Positions 45,096 to 55,267 of a stretch of DNA of 64,000 nt are shown piece by piece; the stretch's first letter is position 1, and every line of letters starts with the position of its first letter. Both the position numbers and the translations under genes were made by a program. The DNA lies in NCBI RefSeq assembly GCF_014698965.1, contig NZ_JACXAE010000029.1:1-64000 (forward strand), written 5' to 3'. Origin of the DNA: Iningainema tapete BLCC-T55 (GTDB lineage: Bacteria; Cyanobacteriota; Cyanobacteriia; Cyanobacteriales; Nostocaceae). Under the pieces are notes generated by a model. That model was given only the letters and a program-made list of their open reading frames with translations, was not told where the DNA came from and made no database searches.

Positions 45096-46713
45096 TTACT
45101 GAGATACAGGACAAGAAGTGGGTGGAAGCCAAGGGCTGTGAAGATTAAGTTGAGCAGCTTGGGCTACTAATTCGATGTTTCCATGAACATCCACTACCAA
45201 GCTTTGGGCTTCCACAATTGGCTCTGTCTCCATCCGCTTCTGCTGCGCATCATGATATCGCTGTCTTCCAATCCGACTAAGAAGTTGGTATTGATATTGA
45301 TGTTACCGCCAATAATATTCTCGCCAGAAGCATTGGTAGTAATCTTACTGCCACGGCGCAGTAAAACTAAATCTGATGCTTGTAAGTTAATAGTTGCTTG
45401 TTCTATATTCGGGTTATTGTCCCGACTGCGAGTATCCGTACTGAGAGTACTATTATCCAAAAAGATTGTGCGAGCATTGACATTCAAGTTTCCTGCTGCT
45501 CCATTTCCTGTTCCTACAGCGCTGTTAATTACACTGCGAAGTCCATCCTTTACTCCAGAAATTGTGACTGCACCTGTAATATTAAGATCGATATTGCCTG
45601 CATTCCCTTCTCCAAGAGTGCTGACAGATAGTAGAGCACCATCCAAGAGGGAGAATGAACCTCCAGAAATAGTGATGTTTCCGCCTTTACCTTTTGCTCC
45701 CGATTCGACGGTGCTGCCAATTGCACTGGAAGAGCCATCCTTCCTGCCAGAAATCGTCACTGCACCTGTAACATCAACATTGATATTACCTGCATCTCCC
45801 TGTCCAAAAGATGATATTGTTGAAGCCTTATCAACTGAAGTCAGCACTAGAGCGCCATCTGTGAGCGACAGTGTCGCGGCGTTGATGTCAATGTTACCAC
45901 CTTAGCGCTATTTTCTAACAAGATATCAGCTCGCCCAACAGTTTCTGGAAACAGCAAGGATGTGAGTCGAAACACTCCTTCCGACTGCTGTCCTTTGAGA
46001 TCCACCATTCCAAAGTCAGCTACTGCGCCTAACTCAATTCTACCTGATGACGATCGCAACGCTCCTCCTTCAACGCTCACATCCCCACCCACTAGCGCCA
46101 ATGTTTCACCTGGTTTTCCCTCTAAAATAGATCCCCTTACCTGAACACTCTTGGCATTATTTCCGTATTGCAAACCGACGGGTACACTAATCGTAAGTAG
46201 TGGTGTTTGAGGATTAGTCGCGCTAAACTCAAAACCGTCGGCAAACTTCAAACTACTGGCGGTAATTGCTAAAAATGAACCTCCAATATCCAACCGTGCA
46301 TTTGCACCAAAGATAATTCCTGATGGATTAATTATAAACAAGTTTGCTTTGCCATTTGCACGAATCAAACCATCAATATTAGATATTGATCCACCTGTTA
46401 CTCTTGTTAAAATGTTTTGAATCTCTTGTACATTGTTGAACAAAGCTGCTGAGTTTTGTGGAATTGAAAAATCTTTGAAGCTATGGAACAGATTCGCGCC
46501 TCTAGTAGTTCCACCTTCAATAATCGTCGTATTGCCGTTTAAAGTGACATTAGAATTATTTGGGAGAGTGTCATCTGGGATGATTTGGGCGACTGTGCTG
46601 TTCGGATACCAGATAATTGCACATGCGATCGCCATTCCTAAACCTTGCCACCAGTACAAACCCGTAGTTCTCCCAGACATTGCACTCTCCCAATTAAAAA
46701 GGAAATTCAGCAA
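45096..46713 (-). pseudogene. Decayed copy of the haemagglutinin-type exoprotein
   Basis: The N-terminal 265 residues (46713 down to about 45905) match the TPS domain of the gene at 39226, e.g. GGTTRGANLFHSFKDFSIP. At about 45903 a deletion of roughly 180 codons joins NSA to a later beta-helix unit out of frame, so the first frame ends at 45847. The second frame (45847-45194) carries beta-helix repeats (GAVTISGRKDGSSSAIGS). A second deletion near 45240 joins this to the C-terminal end, read in a third frame and ending PTSCPVSQ at 45096. DNA identity to the intact gene is high, so the duplication is recent. Confidence 0.85.
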
Positions 46714-46855
46714 AGCAACTGTATTTTACAGTATAAGTCTCATACCGATCACTTATGCATATGCGTTTAATATTTCGTAGCTTAGCGCCAACGCTGCACT
46801 TACGCTTTTAATCTTTGAGATGCTACGCAAATTAATTAGTGTTCTAGCGATCGCC

Positions 46856-47668
46856 CTAGTAATTTGGATTGTCTTTTTCTATACTTTTCGACTCCGATAT
46901 GAGGTGTAATAACTTAGTATTATTAATTTTGTGAGAAAAGTATTGTTCAATAGCTGATAGCTCCTTAGCAGCTATACGCAGTGATAGCAATTCAAATTCT
47001 TCTTCTAGCATATTCAGTTCTTCATTTAAAGCACGTATATATTCTTTACATAAATTCTCAATCAGTGAAGTTTCTCTTTCAATTTTTTTTGCTCTATCTA
47101 TTGATTCTTTAACTTGTTTCAATTCATGTATTTGATTCACAAACAAGTCCCATTCCTCCTGAATTCTAATTCGCTCTATTAAATTTAAATTTTCTAGGAG
47201 GTTATTTGCATTAATTCGTACCTGAGACCAATGAATACTAGATGGGGGAAAAGAATAACCAGAATTTGTTTGTACAAACAAGATACTATCTCTATATTCT
47301 TGAAAAATAGCTTCAGTTTGATATTGTATGACTTTAAGTCGAGGTTCTTCACGAAGAATAGTACCTAGCGTTGTTTTGTTAAGACGCATAGCATCTTCTA
47401 GTATTACACGAGATGTATTTAATGCTTCAGTAAGTAATTTACGAGCATTTTTCTTGATCCTATTGATATCAGATATCCCTTGTTGAATTCTTTGAATCCT
47501 TCGATGATTTACTTGTGATTGAAGACCAATTACACTAATAACCTGTTCAAATGTTGTTGGGTTTATAGCGGCTTGCAATTCTTGATAAATTTGCATATAA
47601 CGGTTACATTGCAGTGTAACCTGCTTTACATCAGGTATTTCATTAGGTATCTCGCCAGGATAAGACAT
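46856..47668 (-). CDS. Coiled-coil protein of unknown function
   Basis: The 270-aa product starts at 47668 (MSYPGEIPNEIPDVKQ), preceded by a good AGGAG box 7 bp upstream; an in-frame start at 47800 is less likely because the extension has no such site and reads through A/T-rich DNA. The body is almost wholly helical, with coiled-coil heptads (RIQRIQQGISDINRIKKNAR; YIRALNEELNMLEEEFELLS). No catalytic or membrane motif is visible. It lies downstream of the sigma/DUF1822/CHASE2 operon on the same strand, 243 bp away. Confidence 0.6.
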   Translation of the reverse strand: MSYPGEIPNEIPDVKQVTLQCNRYMQIYQELQAAINPTTFEQVISVIGLQSQVNHRRIQRIQQGISDINRIKKNARKLLTEALNTSRVILEDAMRLNKTTLGTILREEPRLKVIQYQTEAIFQEYRDSILFVQTNSGYSFPPSSIHWSQVRINANNLLENLNLIERIRIQEEWDLFVNQIHELKQVKESIDRAKKIERETSLIENLCKEYIRALNEELNMLEEEFELLSLRIAAKELSAIEQYFSHKINNTKLLHLISESKSIEKDNPNY

Positions 47669-47865
47669 GATTAGACTCCTATACCAAATAGAAAACGGGT
47701 TTTGATGATTGTGGGATAATAATGTAGCAGTGAGAAAGTAGAGATTTTTATTACAAACATCTCTACTCATTAATTGGTTGGTTCTTGTCTTTTTATTCAA
47801 GTCAAATTTTGTTATACCCTATTTGGCGAAACACTTGTCATTCCGAACGAAGCACTTGCATTGAT

Positions 47866-47896
47866 GTAGAATGGCGTTCCGTCGGAACGTCTCTAC
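47866..47896. repeat. Degenerate GTAGAGACG-family palindrome
   Basis: A longer-spaced copy with arms GCGTTCCG / CGGAACGTCTCTAC, 14 bp past the stop of the CHASE2 gene and possibly acting as its hairpin. Confidence 0.6.
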
Positions 47897-47910
47897 GACG
47901 ACAATTCATA

Positions 47911-50247
47911 TTATCGACGGTTGTGAATTAGTAATACAACAACACCGTTGGCAACTACGGCAAAGGCTGAGGGGATAAATGGTAACCATACTCCTGGGAT
48001 GAAAAGTGCGATCGCACAAACCCCATACAAAACTATCACAGCAGCAAATATGACAGTTCCCTTATCAAGCAGAGAACGAACACGCCAAACAATTAGACTA
48101 GATACACTTGCCCATCCCCATATCCAAAGAATATCGCCCCAACTTGGCAAAACCCAAAAAATCGGTCTATCATCTAAAACTGCACTAAGAATTTGACTAA
48201 CCATTTCCGCTTGTATAAACACGCCTGGTGTTTCCTGGTATATTTGCTGTGCAGCACTGTAAGGAGTTGACCGAGTATCTGCGATGGTGTTAGCTGTAAC
48301 GCCGATGAGAACTACCTTATCCTTAAACAAATCAGGATTAACTTTGTTACTCAATACATCTTCCAGAGAAACTTTGTCGAAATCGGCATTATGGTAATTA
48401 ACAAGAATTTGAATTCCGCCGAGATTAGTTCCTTTTTGATAGCCACCACTACGATTCTGTTTTAAGCCTTGGAATACTTTAGAACCAAACTGTACATAAT
48501 CTTCATAGACATCAGATTTAATTCTTTTGTCAGCTAAATAACGAGCTGCTAGTTGCCACGAAAGCGAGTAAGGCGTTGTGCAGGGAGAAGAAGGTTCTTG
48601 CGCCATAAGGAGAATTTGGCGACGGATTACACCATCACCATCTTCCACAGAATCACTAAAACCCTGACGTTCTAAAGGAACTGTTGCGGGAGGTTTAACA
48701 CCTTGAGGATCGTACTTGCTATCTTTGCCTTTGCAAATGACAACAACATTCTCTTGATTTAATTCAGTCGCAAGTTGTATTGGCTGAGATTTGTTTGGAG
48801 GATCGGCAAAGTCTCTATAAATATCCAATCCAATAACTTGTGGTTGATACTTTTGTATTTTGTGGAGTAATTGAGCTAACTTACTATCAGAAATTGATTT
48901 TCCTCCTAGTGTTGTCTCTTGTCGAGATTGAATATCTTCTTCTGTGATTTCCACAACCAGCAACCGAGAATCTGACTCTTCCTTTGGTCGTAGGAGTAGC
49001 ATTTGGTCAAAAGTTCCCAATTCTATTTTCTCAAAAACTCCTAAATATCTCAACCCTATTGTGGAAAGAGTTACAATCAAAGTACTTAATAGTACAGTCC
49101 ATAGTTGAGATTTTCTAGTTTTAATTGTGCTTACAGTATCATCAAATGAGCGATCGCCAACACTACCGCGCAATTCTTGCCAAGTTGTCGGAACAGTTGT
49201 CGGATTTTGGCAGATGACTGGCAACCAACTAGCACAAGGAAATTGATTCTCCAACCCTTGCAGCCTTTCCCGTGCTTCGCGCACAGCTAGATAAAACGAC
49301 TTACCACCAGCAAAAGCCGCCAAAAAGTTTTTCAAAAACTCCTGCGCCACAAAATCCGGCACCCCTTCCCGCATCACAATCATTTGCGGAATATTCAAAC
49401 TAGCCAAATTTCGTGCCAACCCAATTCCATCACAGGAGTTAAAAATTGCTAGTTGTAAACCGCGTGTAATTGCTTCCCTCAGTGCATTCTGTAATTGGGA
49501 AATTGTTAAACTTTCTGTCTGATTGATGTAAATTTCCCCAATTCCATTCTCCAGACTGGTGCTATGTCCAGCAAAAAACAGGATATCCCAATCCTGTTTC
49601 CACAGTTGCTCATCCAATTGTTGACGTGTAGGTTCAACAATAAACGTGGTTTGAGCATCTACTAAACCCTTCCACAAAACACGGTCTTTGTCAACATCAA
49701 TGCCAACACTATTACCCAGAATAGCCAAAATTTTAACTTTACCTGTAGGCGATCGCAACACTTGACTCGAAGCATACTCATGATTACTCAAAGCCAACTC
49801 AGCTTTAGGGTAATCTTGAAAAAAATCCCACAAATGCCAAGGCAACCGATGCACTAAAGCTACATTAGTTTCAACAATAACTCTAATTTCATCATCTCGA
49901 CTCAGAAAAGTCCGCAACTGCCGCTCGATATTCTGGAATGACTCAAATTTCAACCAAGCATTAATATTTGCTTGTAGCTGTTGACTTACTTCATCGAAAT
50001 CATTCACAGAAATATTCGTAATATCTTGGGAATGTAATTTTATCCGTTGATTGCTACCCAAACGTTGATGCACAGCTTCGTAGAGTAGCTGCCACCTTCT
50101 GTAGAGTTCGCTTTGTGGAATTGCTGGCAGACTGCCTGTTAATTTCACGGGAACAGTTTGGTTATTATGCCACAATTGAGCCGTGACAACAGGAAATCCT
50201 GCATTTAAATCACCCCCTAATAAACTGAAAACGACTAGTTTACTCAT
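47911..50247 (-). CDS. CHAT protease-like domain fused to CHASE2 sensor, membrane protein
   Basis: This 778-aa protein joins an N-terminal CHAT domain (catalytic His in LFFAGHST near residue 227, Cys in IFNSCDG near 271) to a transmembrane helix (residues about 383-405), an extracytoplasmic CHASE2 domain (about 410-680, with LLVVEITEEDIQ, VIGLDIYRDF and FKDKVVLIGVTANTIAD), and three C-terminal helices. So a cytoplasmic protease-like domain sits on a membrane sensor. It is the third gene of an operon with a sigma factor and a DUF1822 gene. Substrate and ligand are unknown. Confidence 0.88.
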   Translation of the reverse strand: MSKLVVFSLLGGDLNAGFPVVTAQLWHNNQTVPVKLTGSLPAIPQSELYRRWQLLYEAVHQRLGSNQRIKLHSQDITNISVNDFDEVSQQLQANINAWLKFESFQNIERQLRTFLSRDDEIRVIVETNVALVHRLPWHLWDFFQDYPKAELALSNHEYASSQVLRSPTGKVKILAILGNSVGIDVDKDRVLWKGLVDAQTTFIVEPTRQQLDEQLWKQDWDILFFAGHSTSLENGIGEIYINQTESLTISQLQNALREAITRGLQLAIFNSCDGIGLARNLASLNIPQMIVMREGVPDFVAQEFLKNFLAAFAGGKSFYLAVREARERLQGLENQFPCASWLPVICQNPTTVPTTWQELRGSVGDRSFDDTVSTIKTRKSQLWTVLLSTLIVTLSTIGLRYLGVFEKIELGTFDQMLLLRPKEESDSRLLVVEITEEDIQSRQETTLGGKSISDSKLAQLLHKIQKYQPQVIGLDIYRDFADPPNKSQPIQLATELNQENVVVICKGKDSKYDPQGVKPPATVPLERQGFSDSVEDGDGVIRRQILLMAQEPSSPCTTPYSLSWQLAARYLADKRIKSDVYEDYVQFGSKVFQGLKQNRSGGYQKGTNLGGIQILVNYHNADFDKVSLEDVLSNKVNPDLFKDKVVLIGVTANTIADTRSTPYSAAQQIYQETPGVFIQAEMVSQILSAVLDDRPIFWVLPSWGDILWIWGWASVSSLIVWRVRSLLDKGTVIFAAVIVLYGVCAIALFIPGVWLPFIPSAFAVVANGVVVLLIHNRR

Positions 50248-50300
50248 TTGTCATCAATGATTAAATAATGACTAATTCACCAATGCGATTAACCACGTCT

Positions 50301-51479
50301 CTACTCAATCACAAAATCTTCTGTTATTTGAAAGCTATCAACAGCAACTTGGATACTAAAACATTCTCCTACCTCCACATCAAAGCGCTTCAATTGGATG
50401 TAATTATCCTGAACTCTTGCTTGCACTTCCTGAATGATTTCTCCATCAGATGAAAGCAAAACTAGTTTGATATTAGTCGGTAAATAGTTCTCTCCACCCG
50501 TTGGATGTAGTTGCACGCGAACACCAAATTGGTTAGCTTCTGGGAGCAAAGCAACCAATAGCACCACTTTTTGAGAGTCTATTTCCATGCCCAAGTCTAT
50601 CAACTTGGCTCTTTTAATACTATTAACACTGAAAGCAGAACTACTCCTAAAATTAAAAGCTAAGCTGCTGGTATTAGAATCTAAAAATGTCTCTATTGCT
50701 TGCCAAGAAGTTTCATAAATATTTTCTAACCAACGACTGAGATTTACTCTTTGTTGCGATTGTGCCTGCCGTCGTTGTTGATACAAGCGCTGCCGCCACT
50801 TTTCATTATCTAGTAGCGCTCCCCAATTAGTAAATGGCACTTCTAGTCGGGGAGATATTATAGAGGAGTTGCTTAACCGTTGTAAAAGATTGGATGCTTG
50901 CTCTGTGGATAATTCAGGTAATGAAGCGATATGAGCTTTAGTTTCCGCGTCACTGCAAAATTGATAAGTTAAAAAGAAAGCATTGAGATCTTTCGTTAAA
51001 TGCCGTGCATCTATACAATAAGTCCTATCCAATGGATCGTATCTAGCTAGAGACTTAAGTTCTTGGTGGGTTGTGTAACTCCAAATTCTTACCCACTCAC
51101 CATCTGGTTTTACTTGCACTGCTAAATAATAGTCTGCTGCCCAACTGGGAATATCCACCCATTCTTGAGGAACTTCTAACTCGCTATCATCAATTGCCTC
51201 ACTGGGGATTAATACAATTCGCTTTCTCCCTAACAAAATTGCCGTACCATTGACAAATTCCCAAAAAGCTGGTAACACAGGAGAACTGTACCAAATGCTT
51301 GCCTGGGGAACTTCTGTTTTTACCCAATTTAAGAAGACATCAAGGCAGATTTGATTGATATAAGCGTACCAGCGACTGCTAGGCGTAGTATATGTCTGGC
51401 TTTGCTGCCACGACTGCGCCTGAATTGTGGGAGTTATTTCTAGAAACCATTCTTTGGGATCGGCAAACTCACAAATCAT
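50301..51479 (-). CDS. DUF1822 family protein
   Basis: The 392-aa protein begins CEFADPKEWFLEITPTIQ and shows the DUF1822 core: WYAYINQICLDVFLNWV, VNGTAILLGRKRIVLIPSEA, WAADYYLAVQVKPDGEWVRIWSY. DUF1822 proteins are cyanobacterial and almost always lie beside an ECF-like sigma factor gene, as here (20 bp after its stop). A role in binding or controlling that sigma factor is inference. No membrane segment is visible. Confidence 0.85.
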   Translation of the reverse strand: MICEFADPKEWFLEITPTIQAQSWQQSQTYTTPSSRWYAYINQICLDVFLNWVKTEVPQASIWYSSPVLPAFWEFVNGTAILLGRKRIVLIPSEAIDDSELEVPQEWVDIPSWAADYYLAVQVKPDGEWVRIWSYTTHQELKSLARYDPLDRTYCIDARHLTKDLNAFFLTYQFCSDAETKAHIASLPELSTEQASNLLQRLSNSSIISPRLEVPFTNWGALLDNEKWRQRLYQQRRQAQSQQRVNLSRWLENIYETSWQAIETFLDSNTSSLAFNFRSSSAFSVNSIKRAKLIDLGMEIDSQKVVLLVALLPEANQFGVRVQLHPTGGENYLPTNIKLVLLSSDGEIIQEVQARVQDNYIQLKRFDVEVGECFSIQVAVDSFQITEDFVIE

Positions 51480-51498
51480 TTTTTCTACCTTGTCAAAA

Positions 51499-52686
51499 TT
51501 AGGGATTCATGTTAAAGCTTCCATAATGATTTCTCAACCATTCTTCTAAAGCAATACTCATATCTTTTATTTGGTTGGGATTGACAGAAATATTCAGTTC
51601 TTGACACCAGTTAATTAATGCTGCTAGGAGAGATTCTCTACCTTTAACCAATCTTCGGGAAACTGTCGGCTGGCTCATCCGCAACTGCTGCATAATTTGC
51701 TGTTGTGTGAGATCTTGTTGGTAGTAAAGTTTAAGTACTGCTTGGGATTGCGCATCCATTAGCTGTAAAGCTTCTAGTAATACAGCATACATCTGAGAGA
51801 TTTGGTTTTGTCGGGTTTGAATATCCTCAAGAGCGATCGCATCTGCTATTGGTGAAGACGGGTTTGGTAAATCCAGGGTTATTGTGCTATCATCTTGCTG
51901 GAAAGCATCCACAGACCTAACAGGTGGAAACAAATAAGCACGCACGTAAATAGCAGTCTGAGTTAACCACTGTTCAATTGTTTCTGGTTTACATTGCCCA
52001 GTCGGTAGAGTAAGCTGGTGTCGCAAGTGATTGTAGGAGTTAGCCACAGCTTCCCAAAGTTGACGATTTGGCTGGGGTAAGTTATTAATTCCTCCTGGTT
52101 GTTTCTGGATGTACAAATTTTTGAAACAAGTCCAAGCTAAGCTATGTTGAGCAATTGCGCTTTGTGATAATCCTGCTTGCTCCAAGGCTTCAAGCAACAC
52201 CTTTTTACTGATTTTGCGTAACAATGCCCAGTTAGTACAAATATCAGCTTCCTTCCGTTGGCGTAAAATATCTCTCAACCGAGAGAACATAGCCATTGTG
52301 GCGTAGGATTTTAAATTAGAGGATTTTTCTGGGTTAAAGTCTCTGAGGATGATTTCGACTTCGGCGATCGCCATTTGAAAGTAATCAGCTAAACTATATA
52401 GGCTGTTCGTAAACTTAGTCACTGTTTTTTGAGCAGCCCAGTAACATGGTTCTTGCAAATAAGCTGACAAATGCATTGACGCATAGCGATGAGACTGAGT
52501 TTGCCAGTGCTTGTGCCAATAAAGCGCCCAAAAGTTCTCTAAGTAAGATACTTCAGATGCACTCAAGCAATTTTGCATACTTCGGCGTAGTTGGGAATCA
52601 GTCAACCATTTGCTGAATCTGTCTGTTTCCAACTGCGCGAATGTAGAGAACATTTCCGTAACTTCTTGGCGAGGATGCATAGGCAA
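51499..52686 (-). CDS. Sigma-70 family RNA polymerase sigma factor
   Basis: The 395-aa protein is larger than classical ECF factors. Its C-terminal region 4 is clear: AVLKLYYQQDLTQQQIMQQL followed by RMSQPTVSRRLVKGRESLLA, a helix-turn-helix (about residues 310-360). Region 2-like helices lie in the middle (YATMAMFSRLRDILRQRKE). It heads an operon with the DUF1822 and CHAT-CHASE2 genes. Membrane-sensor, anti-sigma-like DUF and sigma factor together suggest a transmembrane signalling unit; which genes it reads is unknown. Confidence 0.85.
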   Translation of the reverse strand: MPMHPRQEVTEMFSTFAQLETDRFSKWLTDSQLRRSMQNCLSASEVSYLENFWALYWHKHWQTQSHRYASMHLSAYLQEPCYWAAQKTVTKFTNSLYSLADYFQMAIAEVEIILRDFNPEKSSNLKSYATMAMFSRLRDILRQRKEADICTNWALLRKISKKVLLEALEQAGLSQSAIAQHSLAWTCFKNLYIQKQPGGINNLPQPNRQLWEAVANSYNHLRHQLTLPTGQCKPETIEQWLTQTAIYVRAYLFPPVRSVDAFQQDDSTITLDLPNPSSPIADAIALEDIQTRQNQISQMYAVLLEALQLMDAQSQAVLKLYYQQDLTQQQIMQQLRMSQPTVSRRLVKGRESLLAALINWCQELNISVNPNQIKDMSIALEEWLRNHYGSFNMNP

Positions 52687-52759
52687 TTAGACATCCAAAT
52701 ATTGAGGACTTACCAGATCTTTGCACCCCTGTGCTGATGCAAGAATTTCTGTGATTATT

Positions 52760-54877
52760 TTAACTGTTTTTGTGTCCCTCATTTCCACTGAGAGAATGGG
52801 AACGAAAAGGAGGATCACTCTTAACTTTCAACTGATATTTGTAGGATTGAGAATTTGCAACGCCTGCGTTGATAGCGTAGCTAATAGCCAAAAACCTTAA
52901 CCATAATGCTGGGTAGCGCGGTTCAAGCCAAGGTTTAATTTGCCACAGTAAATCAGGAAACCAACTCCGCAGTAAAGCACCAATTAAGGTATGACGAGCA
53001 AAGTCAAAGTAATTGAGAGTCCATCGTAACAAATCTTTTACACCAGCAAGTTGCCAAATCCACACTAACAATGCCGGATTTTTTTGCGCTGCTTTTAATG
53101 CTAAGCGATTAAAGGTAAACCAATCAAATCGATCTTTGATAAAGTTATCAGCAACAACCGGAGGCTCATCTACCAATAGTCCAAAGAAGTTGTTGAGCAT
53201 GGAGTTGATGCGCTCTGGAGGAAGAAATTTTCCTGTAGGAACCATCATGCCTTTGGAAAACATCCAAGTGACAGCAATGTTATTTTGAAAGGCACGAATA
53301 CAATTTAAATGCTGGAAACTTGACAAGTCGTGTTTCAGTGCTGTATCTAAAAGAGTTGTCAGCCGTTCAAGGTTACGAACTAGAGAGCCAAAACCAGTGA
53401 AAACTAAGGGAGACTGGAGTGATGCAGCATCACCGATCGCAATTAAGCGGTCAAAGGCAACGGTGCGATCGCTACTTCCTACACTAAAATGACCTGGTAT
53501 ATAACCAAAAGTTGGTTTTTTCCACACCAGCTTATCCATATCACATCGGCGATACTCTGGCAAGATTGTGAAAAAGTCCTCGTACATTTCTAGTAACGAA
53601 CCAGGATTTTCGGCATTTACTTCGTGGTAGTGAAATAAGTAAATAGTTAGTTCTTCATCTGCGCCGGGAAACAACTCCCAAATTAACTGCCTTCCTCGTG
53701 AAATATCGCCGTGACTATAAAGAACGTCCCCATACTGAGAATCCCAAACTCCGGGGGCAAAACCACTCTTAATTGCTGCTCCTACTGTTGGGCAAACACT
53801 GTCAAAAGCTCTACCACCATTTAGTTGCCATGCGATTGGTGATGCAGTTCCCATTGCATCTACCAACAACCTTCCACTAACTTGCTTTTGTGTTTCACTA
53901 GGTAAATGCTTGACTTTGACGACGACTTGTGATTCATCTATATCAGCTTGAATAAACTCTGTCTCATCCCAGATTTCACCACCTACAGATTGTAGTTTTT
54001 TGCCAAATAATTTCAGTAGTTTCTCTGAGTCTAAACCCACGTTTAACACAGTAGGGGTATGTAAGACGGGCGCTTTTAAGTGATTGGGAACATTAGCATC
54101 AAAAAATTTATTAAATCCGTCTTTGTATTCCCTGGCAATTATTGTCTCTAACTCAGCAGGCGTCAGCACACCCAAGTTAATTAAACTTTGGATCTCATCA
54201 CGGGAAATATTCCATTCTCTGTTCATCCGTCCAAAAGGTAATCTTTCCACCAGCAGCACTCGGTATCCTAGTTTTGCCATCACTGCTGCATGAATCACAC
54301 CCAAAGCACCACCGATATAAATAATGTCATAGGTAGGATGTGAAGATAAGTTCTCCCCTACTCCCTCACTACGAGAAAACACAACTTGACGTGGCTTTTG
54401 CGGATTGCGAACTCCTTCACGCCATCGTTGTTCCCACCAGTAAACTCGTGCCAAGTCATATTCGCCGTTGGGCATTTTTTGAAAATATTTTACAGTTAGA
54501 GGATAATAAGGTGCAAGGGAGGAAAAAATTGATCCACTGGATAAATCTATCTTTGGTGGCTCTGGGTAGTAATGAGGAAACCTGCTTTGGATTTCAGTGA
54601 TGAGATGTTGAATAATTTGCTGCTCTTTGTCTAAGGGTTTATTTGCCCAACGGAATGCTTTAAGATAGGTAGTTCGTTGTACAGACCAAACAAATACAGA
54701 CAGTTCCGCAGGTAATTCCGAAATGCTTGTTCCACGAGTTGTATTAGGCATTCTCCAGCGAAAACCTGACTGAGTTGGTACTTTTTCGCCTATTCCTGGT
54801 TCAAAATCTGTTTGTAACCAGTTAAGTACAGTAGTTGTATCTGGAGTCGGTATTTCTAAGTAAAGTATTTCTTTCAT
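52760..54877 (-). CDS. CruA/CruP-like FAD-dependent oxidoreductase (lycopene cyclase family)
   Basis: The 705-aa flavoprotein has a dinucleotide-binding GGALGVIHAAVMAKLGYR (about residue 187), then MNREWNISRDEIQSL, the conserved 'REWNISR' block of CruA/CruP cyclase-type proteins, LLVDAMGTASPIAWQ, and DAASLQSPLVFTGFGSLVRN. Cyanobacterial CruA and CruP belong to this family; CruA cyclises lycopene and CruP lacks clear cyclase activity. It carries an unusual N-terminal region of about 180 aa, so the exact member is not decided. The start at 54877 has a GGAG box nine bases upstream; an earlier ATG at 54904 has none. Confidence 0.7.
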   Translation of the reverse strand: MKEILYLEIPTPDTTTVLNWLQTDFEPGIGEKVPTQSGFRWRMPNTTRGTSISELPAELSVFVWSVQRTTYLKAFRWANKPLDKEQQIIQHLITEIQSRFPHYYPEPPKIDLSSGSIFSSLAPYYPLTVKYFQKMPNGEYDLARVYWWEQRWREGVRNPQKPRQVVFSRSEGVGENLSSHPTYDIIYIGGALGVIHAAVMAKLGYRVLLVERLPFGRMNREWNISRDEIQSLINLGVLTPAELETIIAREYKDGFNKFFDANVPNHLKAPVLHTPTVLNVGLDSEKLLKLFGKKLQSVGGEIWDETEFIQADIDESQVVVKVKHLPSETQKQVSGRLLVDAMGTASPIAWQLNGGRAFDSVCPTVGAAIKSGFAPGVWDSQYGDVLYSHGDISRGRQLIWELFPGADEELTIYLFHYHEVNAENPGSLLEMYEDFFTILPEYRRCDMDKLVWKKPTFGYIPGHFSVGSSDRTVAFDRLIAIGDAASLQSPLVFTGFGSLVRNLERLTTLLDTALKHDLSSFQHLNCIRAFQNNIAVTWMFSKGMMVPTGKFLPPERINSMLNNFFGLLVDEPPVVADNFIKDRFDWFTFNRLALKAAQKNPALLVWIWQLAGVKDLLRWTLNYFDFARHTLIGALLRSWFPDLLWQIKPWLEPRYPALWLRFLAISYAINAGVANSQSYKYQLKVKSDPPFRSHSLSGNEGHKNS

Positions 54878-55030
54878 TTTTGATTCTCCATTTAATTTAT
54901 GCATTAAGACAGATTTAAAAAGATGTATATTCTGGTACGATGCGCCCTATAACATCTGTAAAGATTCAGTAAAGAAATTTTAATAATTAGTCAAAATTAC
55001 CGTTCATTTATGTTTCTGTAAACGCACGCC

Positions 55031-55267
55031 ATGAATTATCCTATTCCAGATAGCCCCCAAGAAATCGTTGACCTACGACAAAAACCAGTTGATGAAGAAT
55101 TAGTTGCAACGGCGATCGCAGGTGTAATCAAAATTGTCCGCTCTCAGGGGCAATCTTTAGAAGAGTTAACAGCACAAGTACTAGCAGATGATCGAGTGCT
55201 AGATTTGCAACAAAGACGTTGGCTGTGCCAACTAGTTGCACAAGCGTGGGAAACTCTACCTTTCTAG
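55031..55267 (+). CDS. Small conserved protein of unknown function
   Basis: The 78-aa product is helical (ELVATAIAGVIKIVRSQGQS, LEELTAQVLADDRVLD, RRWLCQLVAQAW), soluble and without recognised motifs. It converges with the citramalate synthase gene and overlaps it by 12 bp at the 3' end. Confidence 0.55.
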   Translation: MNYPIPDSPQEIVDLRQKPVDEELVATAIAGVIKIVRSQGQSLEELTAQVLADDRVLDLQQRRWLCQLVAQAWETLPF

